A stretch of DNA of 38,804 nucleotides from Gammaproteobacteria bacterium BRH_c0 (GTDB lineage Bacteria > Pseudomonadota > Gammaproteobacteria > Pseudomonadales > Porticoccaceae): the NCBI GenBank assembly GCA_000961645.1, contig LADM01000072.1, positions 1 to 38,804 on the forward strand, written 5' to 3'. A program made the translations under genes and the position numbers. The notes beneath the pieces were generated by a model that saw only the letters and a program-made list of their open reading frames with translations, searched no databases and had not been told where the DNA came from. Numbering within the stretch: position 1 is the first letter of the stretch; each line of letters starts with the position of its first letter. Shown piece after piece: positions 8,966 to 17,253 of this stretch.

Positions 8966-9379
8966 ATGATGAGCAACGACACCAACCGGGATTCGAACAA
9001 TATTTTCTATCTGATACTGGCCTGGCTGTGCATTGCTACGGGAGGGCTGGGTATATTTCTGCCGCTGCTGCCGACAACACCTTTTCTGCTGCTGGCGGTC
9101 TGGTTTGCTTCCAGGGGATCGCCGCGACTCCATGACTGGCTGTGGCAACACGCCCATTTCGGCCCACTCTTGATAGCCTGGCGCGACGAGCGCGCCATAC
9201 CGCTATCAGCAAAATGGACGGGTACAACCATGCTCGCCGTCAGCTGGCTGGTCATGGCCTGGCATCAAATCCCGGCTTTCGGGCTGCTGGCAGCGGGCGC
9301 CATGTTTACCGTTATCGGGTTCTTCCTGTGGATGCGTCCATCACCCGGCAGCCCCCATAAGGATTCAGAAAATGAATGA
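8966..9379 (+). CDS. DUF454 (YbaN-family) inner-membrane protein
   Basis: This 137-residue membrane protein belongs to the YbaN/DUF454 family. The diagnostic segment GGLGIFLPLLPTTPFLLLA is present near residues 26-44, followed by WFASRGSPRLHDWL and the FGPLLIAWR motif. Three to four hydrophobic segments are visible. The biochemical role of the family is unknown, although YbaN-like genes often accompany heme or respiratory genes. It starts 6 bases after the hemerythrin gene, and its last 8 bases overlap the start of nnrS, so it is translationally coupled in the putative NO operon. A second ATG lies 3 bases downstream and cannot be excluded as the start. Confidence 0.88.
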   Translation: MMSNDTNRDSNNIFYLILAWLCIATGGLGIFLPLLPTTPFLLLAVWFASRGSPRLHDWLWQHAHFGPLLIAWRDERAIPLSAKWTGTTMLAVSWLVMAWHQIPAFGLLAAGAMFTVIGFFLWMRPSPGSPHKDSENE

Positions 9380-10586
9380 TGCGCTCAAGACCAACGGTTC
9401 CAGCAGGGCTAATCCCTTTACTGCTTTGTTGTCTCACCCGTTTCGTCCCTTCTTTTTACTTGCCGGGTTATACGGTGCCCTGCTCGCCCCGGTATGGCTC
9501 GCGGTGTGGTTCGGCGCTCTGCCGCTGGTGCAGCGCATTAACCCGCTGCACTGGCACGCCCACGAGATGCTGTTTGGCCTGGTGAGTGCGGCCATTGCAG
9601 GTTTTATGCTGACCGCCATGAGCAACTGGACCGGTACAGCACCGCTGCGTGGTTGGGGCCTGGCAGGGCTGGTCTTTCTGTGGCTGGTCGGTCGGCTGGC
9701 GATGTGGCAAACGGAGGTTTTCAGTCCGGCACTGGCGGCGCTGGCAGACCTGTCCTTTCTGTTGGTGATGAGTCTTTATGTAGCCAAGGTGATAGTCGGT
9801 TCCCGCAATCACCGCAACCTGGTGATGGTGGCGCTACTGGCTCTGCTGTTGGTGGCCAATCTGCTGATGCACCTGGATTTTAGCGGCCTCGTCCCCGGAC
9901 TGGCCCCCAGGGGTGAGCGCCTCGCCATCAACCTTATTCTGCTGTTGATAACGGTGGTGGCCGGGCGCATTACCCCTGCCTTCACCACCAACTGGCTTAA
10001 AAGTCAGGGTAGCACTGGCAGGGAAGTGCGCAGCTGGCCGTTGCTGGATCGCGCAGCCCTGGCCGCCATGGCAATGATTATTGTCGTCGATCTGGTGGCC
10101 GCAGACAGTCTGACAGCGGCGGCACTGGCGCTGGTTGCGGCCCTGCTGAACGGCGTTCGGCTGGCGGGCTGGGGTGTCTGGCATTGTCGCCGGGAGCCCC
10201 TGTTGTGGATACTGCACCTGGGTTATGGTTGGCTGGTGGTTGCCCTGCTGCTGAAGGGCTTGTCGCCTTTTGTGGCGGATTTGCCCGCCTCCCTATGGCT
10301 GCACGCCGCCGGTATTGGTGCCATGGGTGTCATGATTCTCGGGGTGATGACCAGGGTTGCCCTGGGTCATACTGGTCGCCCTCTGGCCCTGCCGCCGGGA
10401 GCGGTATTGATCTACGGGCTGATCACCCTCGCGGTACTGATGCGACTGCTATCCGCCCTGGGCTGGGTGGCGCAGCGCTGGCCGCTGATAGTGTCGGGGG
10501 CGGCGTTCAGCGCGGCTTTTGTGGTGTTCATGATCTGCTACTGGCGGATACTGGTCAGCGCCAGGGTCGATGGCAAACCCGGTTAA
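9372..10586 (+). CDS. nnrS: NnrS family heme-copper membrane protein
   Basis: NnrS is a polytopic inner-membrane protein, described as heme- and copper-containing, that protects against nitrosative stress in bacteria that meet NO. This 404-residue protein opens with the family motif HPFRPFFLLAG, followed by LHWHAHEMLFGLVSAAIAGF and TAMSNWTG, and has about 12 hydrophobic helices. The conserved histidines are candidate metal ligands. The length is normal. It overlaps the DUF454 gene by 8 bases and is the last gene of the operon. Its stop overlaps the stop of the convergent small gene (10583-10586), leaving no room for a dedicated terminator. Its presence strongly supports reading the whole operon as a response to nitric oxide. 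Confidence 0.93.
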   Translation: MNDALKTNGSSRANPFTALLSHPFRPFFLLAGLYGALLAPVWLAVWFGALPLVQRINPLHWHAHEMLFGLVSAAIAGFMLTAMSNWTGTAPLRGWGLAGLVFLWLVGRLAMWQTEVFSPALAALADLSFLLVMSLYVAKVIVGSRNHRNLVMVALLALLLVANLLMHLDFSGLVPGLAPRGERLAINLILLLITVVAGRITPAFTTNWLKSQGSTGREVRSWPLLDRAALAAMAMIIVVDLVAADSLTAAALALVAALLNGVRLAGWGVWHCRREPLLWILHLGYGWLVVALLLKGLSPFVADLPASLWLHAAGIGAMGVMILGVMTRVALGHTGRPLALPPGAVLIYGLITLAVLMRLLSALGWVAQRWPLIVSGAAFSAAFVVFMICYWRILVSARVDGKPG

Positions 10587-10807
10587 GGTGGTTTCTGGGC
10601 TTTGAGCGCCGACGCCAGCGCCTGGCACAGGGAGACCGCCACATACTCTTCAAACTGATCCGCCGGGTCAAAGCTGCGCTGGAAACATTCATCAATAGTC
10701 GATAATTGCGCCAGCAACTGCTCCCGCGCATCTGCCGCCCGTGGGTCAATGGCAGCGATGGCGTCCCTGCGTACCAGCAGATGGTTCCAGAAAACGGCGT
10801 CAGCCAT
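10583..10807 (-). CDS. Small unrecognised protein coupled to rnk
   Basis: This predicts a 74-residue, soluble, mostly helical and mildly acidic protein beginning MADAVFWNHLLVRRDAI. I do not recognise the family. Its ATG at 10807 overlaps the last 8 bases of the rnk-like gene (stop at 10800-10802), which argues that it is a real, translationally coupled second gene. The frame stays open further upstream inside rnk, but a start there would mean a deep overlap. It converges with nnrS, sharing 4 bases at the stops. There is no signal peptide, membrane helix or metal motif. A link to Rnk function is suggested only by the coupling. Confidence 0.6.
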   Translation of the reverse strand: MADAVFWNHLLVRRDAIAAIDPRAADAREQLLAQLSTIDECFQRSFDPADQFEEYVAVSLCQALASALKAQKPP

Positions 10808-11201
10808 GATCAGCCTCTTGGCAGTCAGTGACGGCAACCACTTTGAGGCGCCTCTGTTTGCCTCCCGGCAGCGGCCAGTCGATGCTGCCGTCAATACGCA
10901 AACCGATGAGGGCGCTGCCCACCGGGGTCAACACAGAAATTTTCATACAGTCCACATCCGCCTGCCGGGGAAAAACCAGGGTGACGGTGGTTTGGTCACC
11001 GCAGTCGCGATCCTCAAAGGTCACCGTTGAACCCATTGCCACTGTCCCGGCGGGCAGCTGCGGGTCACTGACGATATCGGCCCTGGCCAGCTCCGCATCG
11101 AGGGCGGCTGCGGCAGGGGTATCGGTCGAATCGATCAGGCTCATCAGTTTCTGGAAGTCACTTTCTTTAACAACGATGTTGCTGGTGTCGGTACTTGTCA
11201 T
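10800..11201 (-). CDS. rnk: Rnk-type nucleoside diphosphate kinase regulator (GreA/GreB C-terminal fold)
   Basis: This 133-residue protein has the layout of Rnk: a short helical N-terminal part (KESDFQKLMSLIDS ... AALDAELARADIV) and a C-terminal FKBP-like domain shared with GreA/GreB (GTVAMGSTVTFEDRDCGDQ ... ISVLTPVGSALIGLRIDGSI ... LKVVAV). Rnk is reported to bind RNA polymerase and influence nucleoside diphosphate kinase levels. The start at 11201 is preceded by GGGA on the minus strand; an upstream start at 11264 would add 21 residues unlike the family. The length agrees with the E. coli protein (136). A small gene is coupled downstream. The assignment to Rnk rather than another GreA-like factor rests on size and the short N-terminal region. 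Confidence 0.85.
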   Translation of the reverse strand: MTSTDTSNIVVKESDFQKLMSLIDSTDTPAAAALDAELARADIVSDPQLPAGTVAMGSTVTFEDRDCGDQTTVTLVFPRQADVDCMKISVLTPVGSALIGLRIDGSIDWPLPGGKQRRLKVVAVTDCQEADHG

Positions 11202-11593
11202 GATGTTTTCCCATTGCGCCACCACAAGGCTGGTGTCAGCCAAGTGGACGGGGTGGCGACTCAAGTGTGGATGGCAAATAAATACGATAGATGTAGGGTA
11301 AGGGCTTGGGCGATTAAGGCTGGTGGACGCTTAATCGCCCACAGCGGGAAAGGCGCTGACAGACCCTGGAGGCCGTGCGAGTGTCGGGGTGTATAAAGAG
11401 GCATATCGCGTATTCATGGCAGCACCATAGCACTTCCGGGATTTTGCTGACAACAGCATGGTCATTCAGGCCGGGCTGCCTGCTGGCGACCTACCACTGA
11501 TCAGGATTGTGCCTCCTGTGCAGAACAACCCCGGCCTTCTTGCTACAATCCGGCAACACCCACCAGTAGTTGTAAAAGTTGCAAGGTACACCT
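11202..11593. other. 392-base intergenic region between rnk and prlC
   Basis: Apart from the inverted repeat at 11307-11341, and the promoters of the two divergent genes that must lie here, I see no gene or RNA. An AAGGT ribosome binding site at 11583-11587 serves prlC. Confidence 0.5.
11307..11341. repeat. Perfect 12-bp inverted repeat with 11-base loop
   Basis: TGGGCGATTAAG (11307-11318) and CTTAATCGCCCA (11330-11341) are exact reverse complements. No T-tract follows on either strand, so a simple intrinsic terminator is unlikely. It lies about 105 bases upstream of rnk and 250 upstream of prlC, and could be an operator or a leader hairpin. Confidence 0.6.
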
Positions 11594-13627
11594 ATGAGCC
11601 TCGACACCCTCCCCCATTTCAGTGGAATCAATATTCCCGACCTGCCCCAACAGCTCGAAGCGCTGCTCAACGAATGCCGCCAGAAGGTGGACAGGGTGGT
11701 CCAGCAGCCGCAGCCCCTGCACTGGGATACCTTGATGCTGCCCCTGGAGGAGATCGACGACCGCCTCGAAAAATTCTGGTCGCCGGTCAGTCACCTCAAC
11801 GGGGTGCTCAACAGTGACGAGCTGCGCCAGGCCTACGAGGCCTGCCTGCCTCTGCTCACCGCCTATCGCAGCGAAATGGGCCAGAACCGGCCCCTCTATG
11901 AGGCGGTGAAAAACCTGGCCGAGAGTGCCGATTACCCGCAACTCAGTCGCGCGCAACAACAGGCGATCCAGCATATGCTGCGGGATTTCACCCTCTCCGG
12001 TGTGGCGCTTGAAGAACCCCAGCGCCAGCGTTTCAGCGCCATCCAGCAGCGCCTCAGCGAACTGGCCACGGCGTTTTCCAACAATGTCCTCGATGCCACC
12101 GAGGGTTGGGAAAAAGTCATAGCAGACGCAACTGAACTCGCAGGTATACCGCCCACTGCGTTACAGAATTTCCGCCAGCAGGCCGAAAGCAAGGGCCAAA
12201 CCGGTTACCGCCTGACTCTGGATATCCCCTCGTACCTGCCGGTTATCCAGTACGCCGACAACCGCGAACTGCGTCGCGAACTGTACCAAGCCTTCACCAC
12301 CCGCGCCTCCGACCGGGGGCCGCAGGCCGGGCGTTGGGACAACAGCGCCATCATGGTGGAAACCCTGCAACTGCGGGAGGAAATGGCACAGCTGCTGGGT
12401 TTTGCCCATTACGCCGAGCTGTCACTGCAGCCCAAAATGGCGGATTCGCCCGAGCAGGTCATCCGCTTTCTGGAAGATCTCGCCCGCGCCGGTCGTGCCC
12501 AGGCGCAGGCCGAGCTGGCTGAAGTACAGCAGTTCGCTGCCTCGCTGGGTTGCGATGATCTGCAAGCCTGGGATATTCCCTACTACAGCGAAAAGCTGCG
12601 CGAGCAGCACTATGCCGTGTCGCAGGAACAGCTGCGGCCCTACTTTCCCGCCGAGACAGTGGTGGAGGGGTTGTTTGCCATCACCGGCAAACTCTTCGAT
12701 ATCAGTTTTGCAGCCCAGCCCGGTGCGGATCTGTGGCATCCCGACGCGCGCTGTTACCAGGTGTTGCGGGGGGGCAAGCCCATCGCCACCTTTTACCTCG
12801 ACCTCTACGCTCGCGCCAAAAAACGCGGCGGCGCGTGGATGGATCATTACTGCGGCCGCCGTCGCCGCGGCGATCAACTCCAGCTGCCGGTGGCGTATCT
12901 CACCTGCAACTTTTCGCCACCCACCAGCGACCGGCCTGCGCTGCTGACTCACGATGAGGTCACCACCCTGTTCCACGAATTCGGCCACGGCCTGCACCAT
13001 ATGCTCACCGATATCGAGGTGCTGAACGTTTCCGGGATCAATGGCGTGGCCTGGGATGCGGTGGAGTTGCCCAGCCAGTTCCTCGAAAACTGGTGTTGGC
13101 AGCGTGAAGCCATCCCCCTGATCTCCGGCCACTACCAAAGCGGCGAGCCGCTGCCCGAAGAGTTGCTCAACAAACTGCTCGCTGCCCGCAACTTCCAGGC
13201 GGGGATGCAGATGCTGCGCCAGCTGGAGTTTTCGCTGTTTGACCTGCGCATGCATATGGCGCCCGCGCCGCAGGATGCCGCTGATATCCAGCAATTACTG
13301 AATCAGGTGCGCGAGCAGGTGGCGGTGCTCAATCCGCCCGCGTTCAACCGCTTCCAGAACAGCTTTTCGCACATTTTTGCGGGCGGTTATGCGGCAGGCT
13401 ACTACAGCTACAAATGGGCGGAGGTGCTGTCCGCCGATGCGTTCTCACTGTTTGAAGATGAGGGAGTGATGAACGAACAGACCGGGCGCAAATTCCGCGA
13501 TGAAATTCTCAGCAAGGGTGGTTCGGAAGAGGCGATGACACTGTTTATCAATTTCCGTGGCCGCGAACCGTCACAGGAAGCGCTGCTGCGCCATAGCGGA
13601 ATCAAAAGTGCAGGAGAGGCTGCCTGA
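11594..13627 (+). CDS. prlC: Oligopeptidase A (M3 family zinc metallopeptidase)
   Basis: PrlC degrades short peptides in the cytoplasm, including cleaved signal peptides. The 677-residue length and the M3 zinc site HEFGHGLHHM with H461, E462 and H465 place it in the thimet/oligopeptidase A family. The long helical N-terminal half (LNSDELRQAYEACLPLL and following) and the C-terminal YAAGYYSYKWAEVLSADAFS signature agree. The ATG at 11594 has AAGGT upstream at proper spacing; the TTG at 11579, also in frame, was rejected. It stands alone on the plus strand; the next genes run the other way. Confusion with the dipeptidyl carboxypeptidase Dcp is possible in principle, but the sequence fits OpdA better. 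Confidence 0.94.
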   Translation: MSLDTLPHFSGINIPDLPQQLEALLNECRQKVDRVVQQPQPLHWDTLMLPLEEIDDRLEKFWSPVSHLNGVLNSDELRQAYEACLPLLTAYRSEMGQNRPLYEAVKNLAESADYPQLSRAQQQAIQHMLRDFTLSGVALEEPQRQRFSAIQQRLSELATAFSNNVLDATEGWEKVIADATELAGIPPTALQNFRQQAESKGQTGYRLTLDIPSYLPVIQYADNRELRRELYQAFTTRASDRGPQAGRWDNSAIMVETLQLREEMAQLLGFAHYAELSLQPKMADSPEQVIRFLEDLARAGRAQAQAELAEVQQFAASLGCDDLQAWDIPYYSEKLREQHYAVSQEQLRPYFPAETVVEGLFAITGKLFDISFAAQPGADLWHPDARCYQVLRGGKPIATFYLDLYARAKKRGGAWMDHYCGRRRRGDQLQLPVAYLTCNFSPPTSDRPALLTHDEVTTLFHEFGHGLHHMLTDIEVLNVSGINGVAWDAVELPSQFLENWCWQREAIPLISGHYQSGEPLPEELLNKLLAARNFQAGMQMLRQLEFSLFDLRMHMAPAPQDAADIQQLLNQVREQVAVLNPPAFNRFQNSFSHIFAGGYAAGYYSYKWAEVLSADAFSLFEDEGVMNEQTGRKFRDEILSKGGSEEAMTLFINFRGREPSQEALLRHSGIKSAGEAA

Positions 13628-13646
13628 AGTCTGACACCATTAACTT

Positions 13647-13886
13647 TTACCCGGCGATGACATTCACCAGCACAATCAGGCCGATAATCACCAGCACAAA
13701 ATACATCACAGCAACGGCAAACACATGGACCCCGTTTGCCCGCTGGAAATCCTCCACGCGCTTGTGGGCAGGCCGCACACCCAGATGGCCGCACAGCACA
13801 ATCACAACAGTGCGCCAGAAACCATAGGGTTCGGGTTTGAGGATGGCTTTTTCAGTGTCGGGTAGATTGCTGTTGGGCAAGGGCAA
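13647..13886 (-). CDS. DUF2970 small membrane protein
   Basis: This 79-residue protein has one strong C-terminal transmembrane helix (VFAVAVMYFVLVIIGLIVLVNVI) after a segment with VIVLCGHLGVRPAHKRVEDFQRAN, the pattern of the DUF2970 family. The role of these proteins is not established. It converges with prlC (19 bases between the stops) and lies downstream of, and on the same strand as, the YnfA-family gene. Its own spacing suggests it may be read from the same transcript. Confidence 0.8.
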   Translation of the reverse strand: MPLPNSNLPDTEKAILKPEPYGFWRTVVIVLCGHLGVRPAHKRVEDFQRANGVHVFAVAVMYFVLVIIGLIVLVNVIAG

Positions 13887-13936
13887 TTCCTGTGCAATAG
13901 GTGAAGGTATCCAGGGTTTGTTGTTATCGCTTCGGG

Positions 13937-14269
13937 TCAGCTCTGACGCGCCCCGAGCATGATGATCAGCATACCCAGCAAAGACACACTAACACCTATC
14001 CAGTCTGTGGTGGTGGGTCGGACAGCATCCACAGCCCACAACCAGATAAGCGCGACGCTGATATAAACGCCGCCATAGGCTGCATAAACGCGACCAGCTG
14101 CATGGGGATGCAAGGTGAGAAGCCACGCAAACGCAGCGAGGCTGAAGGCCGCAGGTACCAGCAACCATGCACTGCGACCCTGCTTGAGCCAAAGGTACGG
14201 GAGGTAACAGCCAATGATTTCTGCCAGCGCCGTCGCAATAAAGAGAGCAAAGGTTTTAAGAATGTCCAC
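13937..14269 (-). CDS. YnfA (UPF0060) family small membrane protein
   Basis: This roughly 110-residue protein has four hydrophobic helices and close likeness to Ynf[40 protein letters not shown] and the C-terminal [18 protein letters not shown]. YnfA is related to small multidrug-resistance exporters and has been linked to efflux of cationic compounds in Shigella. No ATG fits. A GTG at 14269 gives the family's usual N-terminus and follows AGAGAGG on the minus strand; a GTG at 14287 would add six residues. The choice between them is uncertain, the family is not. Confidence 0.88.
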   Translation of the reverse strand: MDILKTFALFIATALAEIIGCYLPYLWLKQGRSAWLLVPAAFSLAAFAWLLTLHPHAAGRVYAAYGGVYISVALIWLWAVDAVRPTTTDWIGVSVSLLGMLIIMLGARQS

Positions 14270-14413
14270 AGAACCTCTCTGATACACAGATGAAATTGTT
14301 GATGGAAGCCGATCATCGGGTTTTTATCAATGCCCGGTTTTGACGATTATTCAGGCCTGTTGTAGAAGCAGTCTTGCCGTTACTACTGATCCGGCACGAA
14401 TGACACGTGAAGG

Positions 14414-14468
14414 CCGTTCGGCCTGAGCCTGTCGAAGGCCTGTGCTTCGACAGGCTCAGTACGAACGG
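14414..14468. repeat. REP-like palindromic element
   Basis: CCGTTCGgcc followed by TGAGCCTGTCGAAG pairs with CTTCGACAGGCTCA followed by gtaCGAACGG, giving a stem of more than 20 bp with a small internal mismatch and a 7-base loop. The core TTCGACAGGCTCA is a known type of dispersed palindromic repeat in proteobacteria. It lies in the gap between the YnfA gene and the kinase gene. Confidence 0.8.
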
Positions 14469-14523
14469 AGTCTCAAGCTCAGTACGAACGGACCCTCAAG
14501 CTCAGCACAAACGGACTCGCATA
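14455..14523. repeat. Three tandem 23-bp repeats derived from one REP arm
   Basis: Units at 14455-14477, 14478-14500 and 14501-14523 share CTCAGTACGAACGGA, with 1-6 changes each; the third has CTCAGCACAAACGGA. The first unit is the right arm of the adjacent palindrome, so the array seems to have grown by slippage from that arm. Confidence 0.75.
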
Positions 14524-14535
14524 AAACGTAGCGCA

Positions 14536-15891
14536 TCAATCGCCGGTCGGCAGCAACGCCTTCGGCAACTCAACCCGCACCGCCAGACCACCCAAATCCG
14601 CTTGCTCCAGATGCATCTCTCCGCCATAGGCCGTGACAGTATCGGCAACAATGGCAAGCCCCAAGCCCTGCCCCGCTACCGATTCATCAAGGCGATAACC
14701 CCGTTGCAGTGCCTGCTCGCGGTCGGCGAGGTTGGCAATGCCTGGGCCATCGTCCTCTACGCTCAGTTGCCAGTGGGTCGGGGTTTCGACGATAACAAGG
14801 GCGACCTTGCTGGCGGCCCATTTCCAGGCGTTGTCGAGCAGATTGCCAAACACTTCGAGCAGGTCGGCGCGGTCGAAGGGCAGTATCAGGTCGCCGTGGT
14901 AATGGTGATCCACTGCGAGGTGGCGGCGGTGGGCTTTTTCCAGGGCATCAATCAAAGCGGGCAATTCTCGAGCGGCGATAAAAGGCTCGAAGGCGCCAGT
15001 GCCCGCGGCGTTTTGCGCCAGGTTGAGTTCGCGCTGCACACGCTCATTGATCTGGTCGAGCTGGCTGCGCAGGGGCTGGTGCAGTTCGGGGCGGCTGCGG
15101 ATGACATCCCGTTCAATCAGGCTGGAGAGTACCGCTAGCGGTGTTTTCAGGGCGTGGCCGAGATTGCCGAGGGCATTGCGGGAGCGCAGCAGGGACTGAC
15201 GGGTCTGGGTGAGCAACTGGTTGATCTGGCGGATCAGCGGCAGCAGTTCCTCCGGGACCTGCTCATCCAGCAACTGTTCTTCACCCGCCTGGATCGCCGC
15301 CAGCTGGTGGCGGGTTTTGTCCAGCGGTCGCAGGGCGCGGCGCATCCAGCTGTTGAGCAGGAGCAGCGCTATCAGCAGGGCAATCACCCAGAGCACGATA
15401 AAATGTTGGAGGACGCGGTGAAATTCACGCACCAGGGGGCTGTAATCGTTGGCCACTGTAATGTCAAAGTGCTGGCCGAAGCGATCGAATCCCTGGGTCA
15501 TTACCAGCAGTTGCTGGCTGCCGGGTCCGTCAATCTTGCCCACAGCCCGGTTGGCGGGATCGGCCGGCAACAGCAGGTCGGTGTCCCACAGGGAGCGCGA
15601 GCGCCACTGCTGATCGGCAAAGCGAATCAGAAAATACTGGCCTGATAATGGCCGGTTCCAGGCGGGGTCGAGTCGCGTCTGATCGAGGTAAGGGCCACTG
15701 GCTCCGTTGCGGATGGCGGTCAGCAACCGCTCGATACCGAGCTGCACGGCCTGCTCGGTAAGGCGCGTTTGGAAGCGGTCAAAAAGCACATAGGCGCCCG
15801 CGCCAATGCCGGTGCCCAGCAGCGCCAGCACCAGCAAAATGGCAATACCCAGTTGCTGTTTGATGGACAGTGCGGAGGGTTTGAACGTCAC
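14536..15891 (-). CDS. Sensor histidine kinase (PhoQ/QseC-like)
   Basis: This 451-residue membrane kinase has a first transmembrane helix at about 15-36, a periplasmic sensor region of about 125 residues and a second helix at about 163-181. A HAMP-like linker leads to the phosphorylated His246 in [14 protein letters not shown]. The ATPase shows an N box ([14 protein letters not shown]), DDGPGIA and GLGLAIVAD. It overlaps the response regulator gene by 4 bases (ATGA type), so the two are partners and co-translated. The signal is unknown; the neighbouring exported PepSY proteins and a PmrA-like box suggest envelope, metal or cationic-peptide sensing, an inference only. The kinase is complete, with all catalytic motifs. 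Confidence 0.93.
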   Translation of the reverse strand: MTFKPSALSIKQQLGIAILLVLALLGTGIGAGAYVLFDRFQTRLTEQAVQLGIERLLTAIRNGASGPYLDQTRLDPAWNRPLSGQYFLIRFADQQWRSRSLWDTDLLLPADPANRAVGKIDGPGSQQLLVMTQGFDRFGQHFDITVANDYSPLVREFHRVLQHFIVLWVIALLIALLLLNSWMRRALRPLDKTRHQLAAIQAGEEQLLDEQVPEELLPLIRQINQLLTQTRQSLLRSRNALGNLGHALKTPLAVLSSLIERDVIRSRPELHQPLRSQLDQINERVQRELNLAQNAAGTGAFEPFIAARELPALIDALEKAHRRHLAVDHHYHGDLILPFDRADLLEVFGNLLDNAWKWAASKVALVIVETPTHWQLSVEDDGPGIANLADREQALQRGYRLDESVAGQGLGLAIVADTVTAYGGEMHLEQADLGGLAVRVELPKALLPTGD

Positions 15892-16568
15892 GGCACCAGT
15901 CCGCGGAAAATATAGCCCTGGCCGCGCCGGGTTTCGATAATGCCCTTGCCGAGCTTGTCGCGCAGGTGGCTGATATGCACCTCAATCACATTGCTGTTGC
16001 GCTCCGCGTCGAGGCGGTAGAGATGCTCCGCCAGCTGCCATTTCGACAACAGCCGCCGTGGGTTGAGCATAAAGTAGCGCAGCAGGCTGAACTCGCCGCC
16101 GGTGAGGCTGATGCCATCGCCCTTGTCGTCACTGATGCTGCGCACGCACTGGCGCGTTTCATCGAGGGCAATGCCGTTGACGGTCAACAACGGCGTGGTG
16201 TCCGCGCCGTGGCTGCGGCGCAATAAAGCGCGCAGGCGCAGCACCAGTTCATCGGGGTGAAAGGGCTTGCCGAGGTAGTCGTCGGCCCCGGCGCCAAGGC
16301 CGGTGATGCGATCGCTCCAGCTGTTGCGGGCGGTGAGTACCAGCACCGGCAAACCCTGACCCGCCGCGCGCCACTCCTGCAAAATATCCAGGCCGCTTTT
16401 ACCCGGCAGGCCAAGATCCAGAATGGCGGCATCGTAGTTGTCATCAAAGGGGGCGCGCAGCGCGTCGCGACCATCCACCAACCAGTCGCAGGCATAGCCC
16501 TCACTGCGCAGGCGCGGCAGCAATTCGTCGGCCAGCGCCACGCTGTCTTCCACCAGCAGCAGTCGCAT
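15888..16568 (-). CDS. OmpR-family response regulator (PmrA/QseB-like)
   Basis: This 226-residue protein has a receiver domain (MRLLLVEDS, phospho-acceptor D51 in [18 protein letters not shown], and the switch Lys in GKPFHPDEL) and a C-terminal winged helix with [16 protein letters not shown] and RRGQGYIF. The overall style is that of the PmrA/QseB/TctD group. It overlaps the kinase gene by 4 bases, and its first base is shared with the end of the upstream PepSY gene, so all four genes form one compact operon. A CTTAAT-N5-CTTAAT repeat in front of the operon fits the reported PmrA-box consensus and suggests autoregulation. Confidence 0.94.
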   Translation of the reverse strand: MRLLLVEDSVALADELLPRLRSEGYACDWLVDGRDALRAPFDDNYDAAILDLGLPGKSGLDILQEWRAAGQGLPVLVLTARNSWSDRITGLGAGADDYLGKPFHPDELVLRLRALLRRSHGADTTPLLTVNGIALDETRQCVRSISDDKGDGISLTGGEFSLLRYFMLNPRRLLSKWQLAEHLYRLDAERNSNVIEVHISHLRDKLGKGIIETRRGQGYIFRGLVP

Positions 16569-16879
16569 CAGTCTTCGAGCTCGTCATCAACAATGGCGCC
16601 GTTGCGGGCGTCGATTTCCAGCTCGCGCACCTGATTGCCGGACGTGAGTATTTCAATTTCATAGATGTAGCTGCTGTCTTCTTCCTCCAGTTCCACCTCG
16701 ATAATCTGTGCATCGGGGTGGCGTTCATAGACGCTGGCGATGATCTGCTCAAAGGACAGCAACTCGCCCTTGCGACGCAGTTCCAGTACTTCGTTGTGGC
16801 CAATATCACGCGCAACTGCGCTGGCGTTCAACACCAGCGCAGTTGCAAGCAGAGCGATAACTTTCGAGAAACTAGTCAT
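16568..16879 (-). CDS. Exported PepSY-domain protein (second of two)
   Basis: A signal peptide ([22 protein letters not shown]) precedes one PepSY-type domain of about 80 residues: [18 protein letters not shown] ... [19 protein letters not shown] ... [16 protein letters not shown]. PepSY domains are small periplasmic modules thought to inhibit proteases or bind ligands. Two adjacent ATGs exist at 16882 and 16879; the second was chosen because AGGA then has 5-base spacing. The start overlaps the stop of the upstream PepSY gene, and the end touches the response regulator start, so expression is tied to the two-component pair. The very acidic C-terminus (DDELED) could bind metal. Confidence 0.87.
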   Translation of the reverse strand: MTSFSKVIALLATALVLNASAVARDIGHNEVLELRRKGELLSFEQIIASVYERHPDAQIIEVELEEEDSSYIYEIEILTSGNQVRELEIDARNGAIVDDELED

Positions 16880-17195
16880 CATTGTCCTGACGGTTTTTAA
16901 CGACTTCGGCACTGACAGCATCGATATCTACATCCCATTCCCTGTTGTTGGCGTCGCGCAGTTCGACCTTGTAGATGTACTTACCATAGTTATCCTCCAG
17001 TTCGGTATCAACGATATTGGCGCCGGGGTGCAGGTCAAGTGCGACCTTGTTCAGTTCCTTGAAATGCTTGATGGTGCCCTGTTCCACCAGTTCGATGGCT
17101 TTGTCGGGGCCCAGATCATCAGTCAGGGCGGGAGCGGCAATGGCAGCAGCGGCGGTGAAAACAGCAGTCAGGATAACAGTGCTTAAGGGTTTCAT
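16872..17195 (-). CDS. Exported PepSY-domain protein (first of two)
   Basis: This is a 107-residue secreted protein with a signal peptide ending near ALTAAP-type residues (AVFTAAAAIAAPALT), then a PepSY-like domain: AIELVEQGTIKHFKELNKVA ... IVDTELEDNYGKYIYKVEL ... REWDVDIDAVSAEVV. It resembles the following gene and probably arose with it by duplication; both end in acidic tails. GGAG lies 7 bases before the ATG on the minus strand. It is the first gene of a four-gene operon with the response regulator and kinase. A feedback role on the sensor, in the way small periplasmic proteins tune other two-component systems, is plausible but unproven. Confidence 0.87.
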   Translation of the reverse strand: MKPLSTVILTAVFTAAAAIAAPALTDDLGPDKAIELVEQGTIKHFKELNKVALDLHPGANIVDTELEDNYGKYIYKVELRDANNREWDVDIDAVSAEVVKNRQDNDD

Positions 17196-17253
17196 GGTCT
17201 ATCTCCAGATTCAGTGTGGTATTAAACAAGCACCACCAGATTAACCGAGCTGA

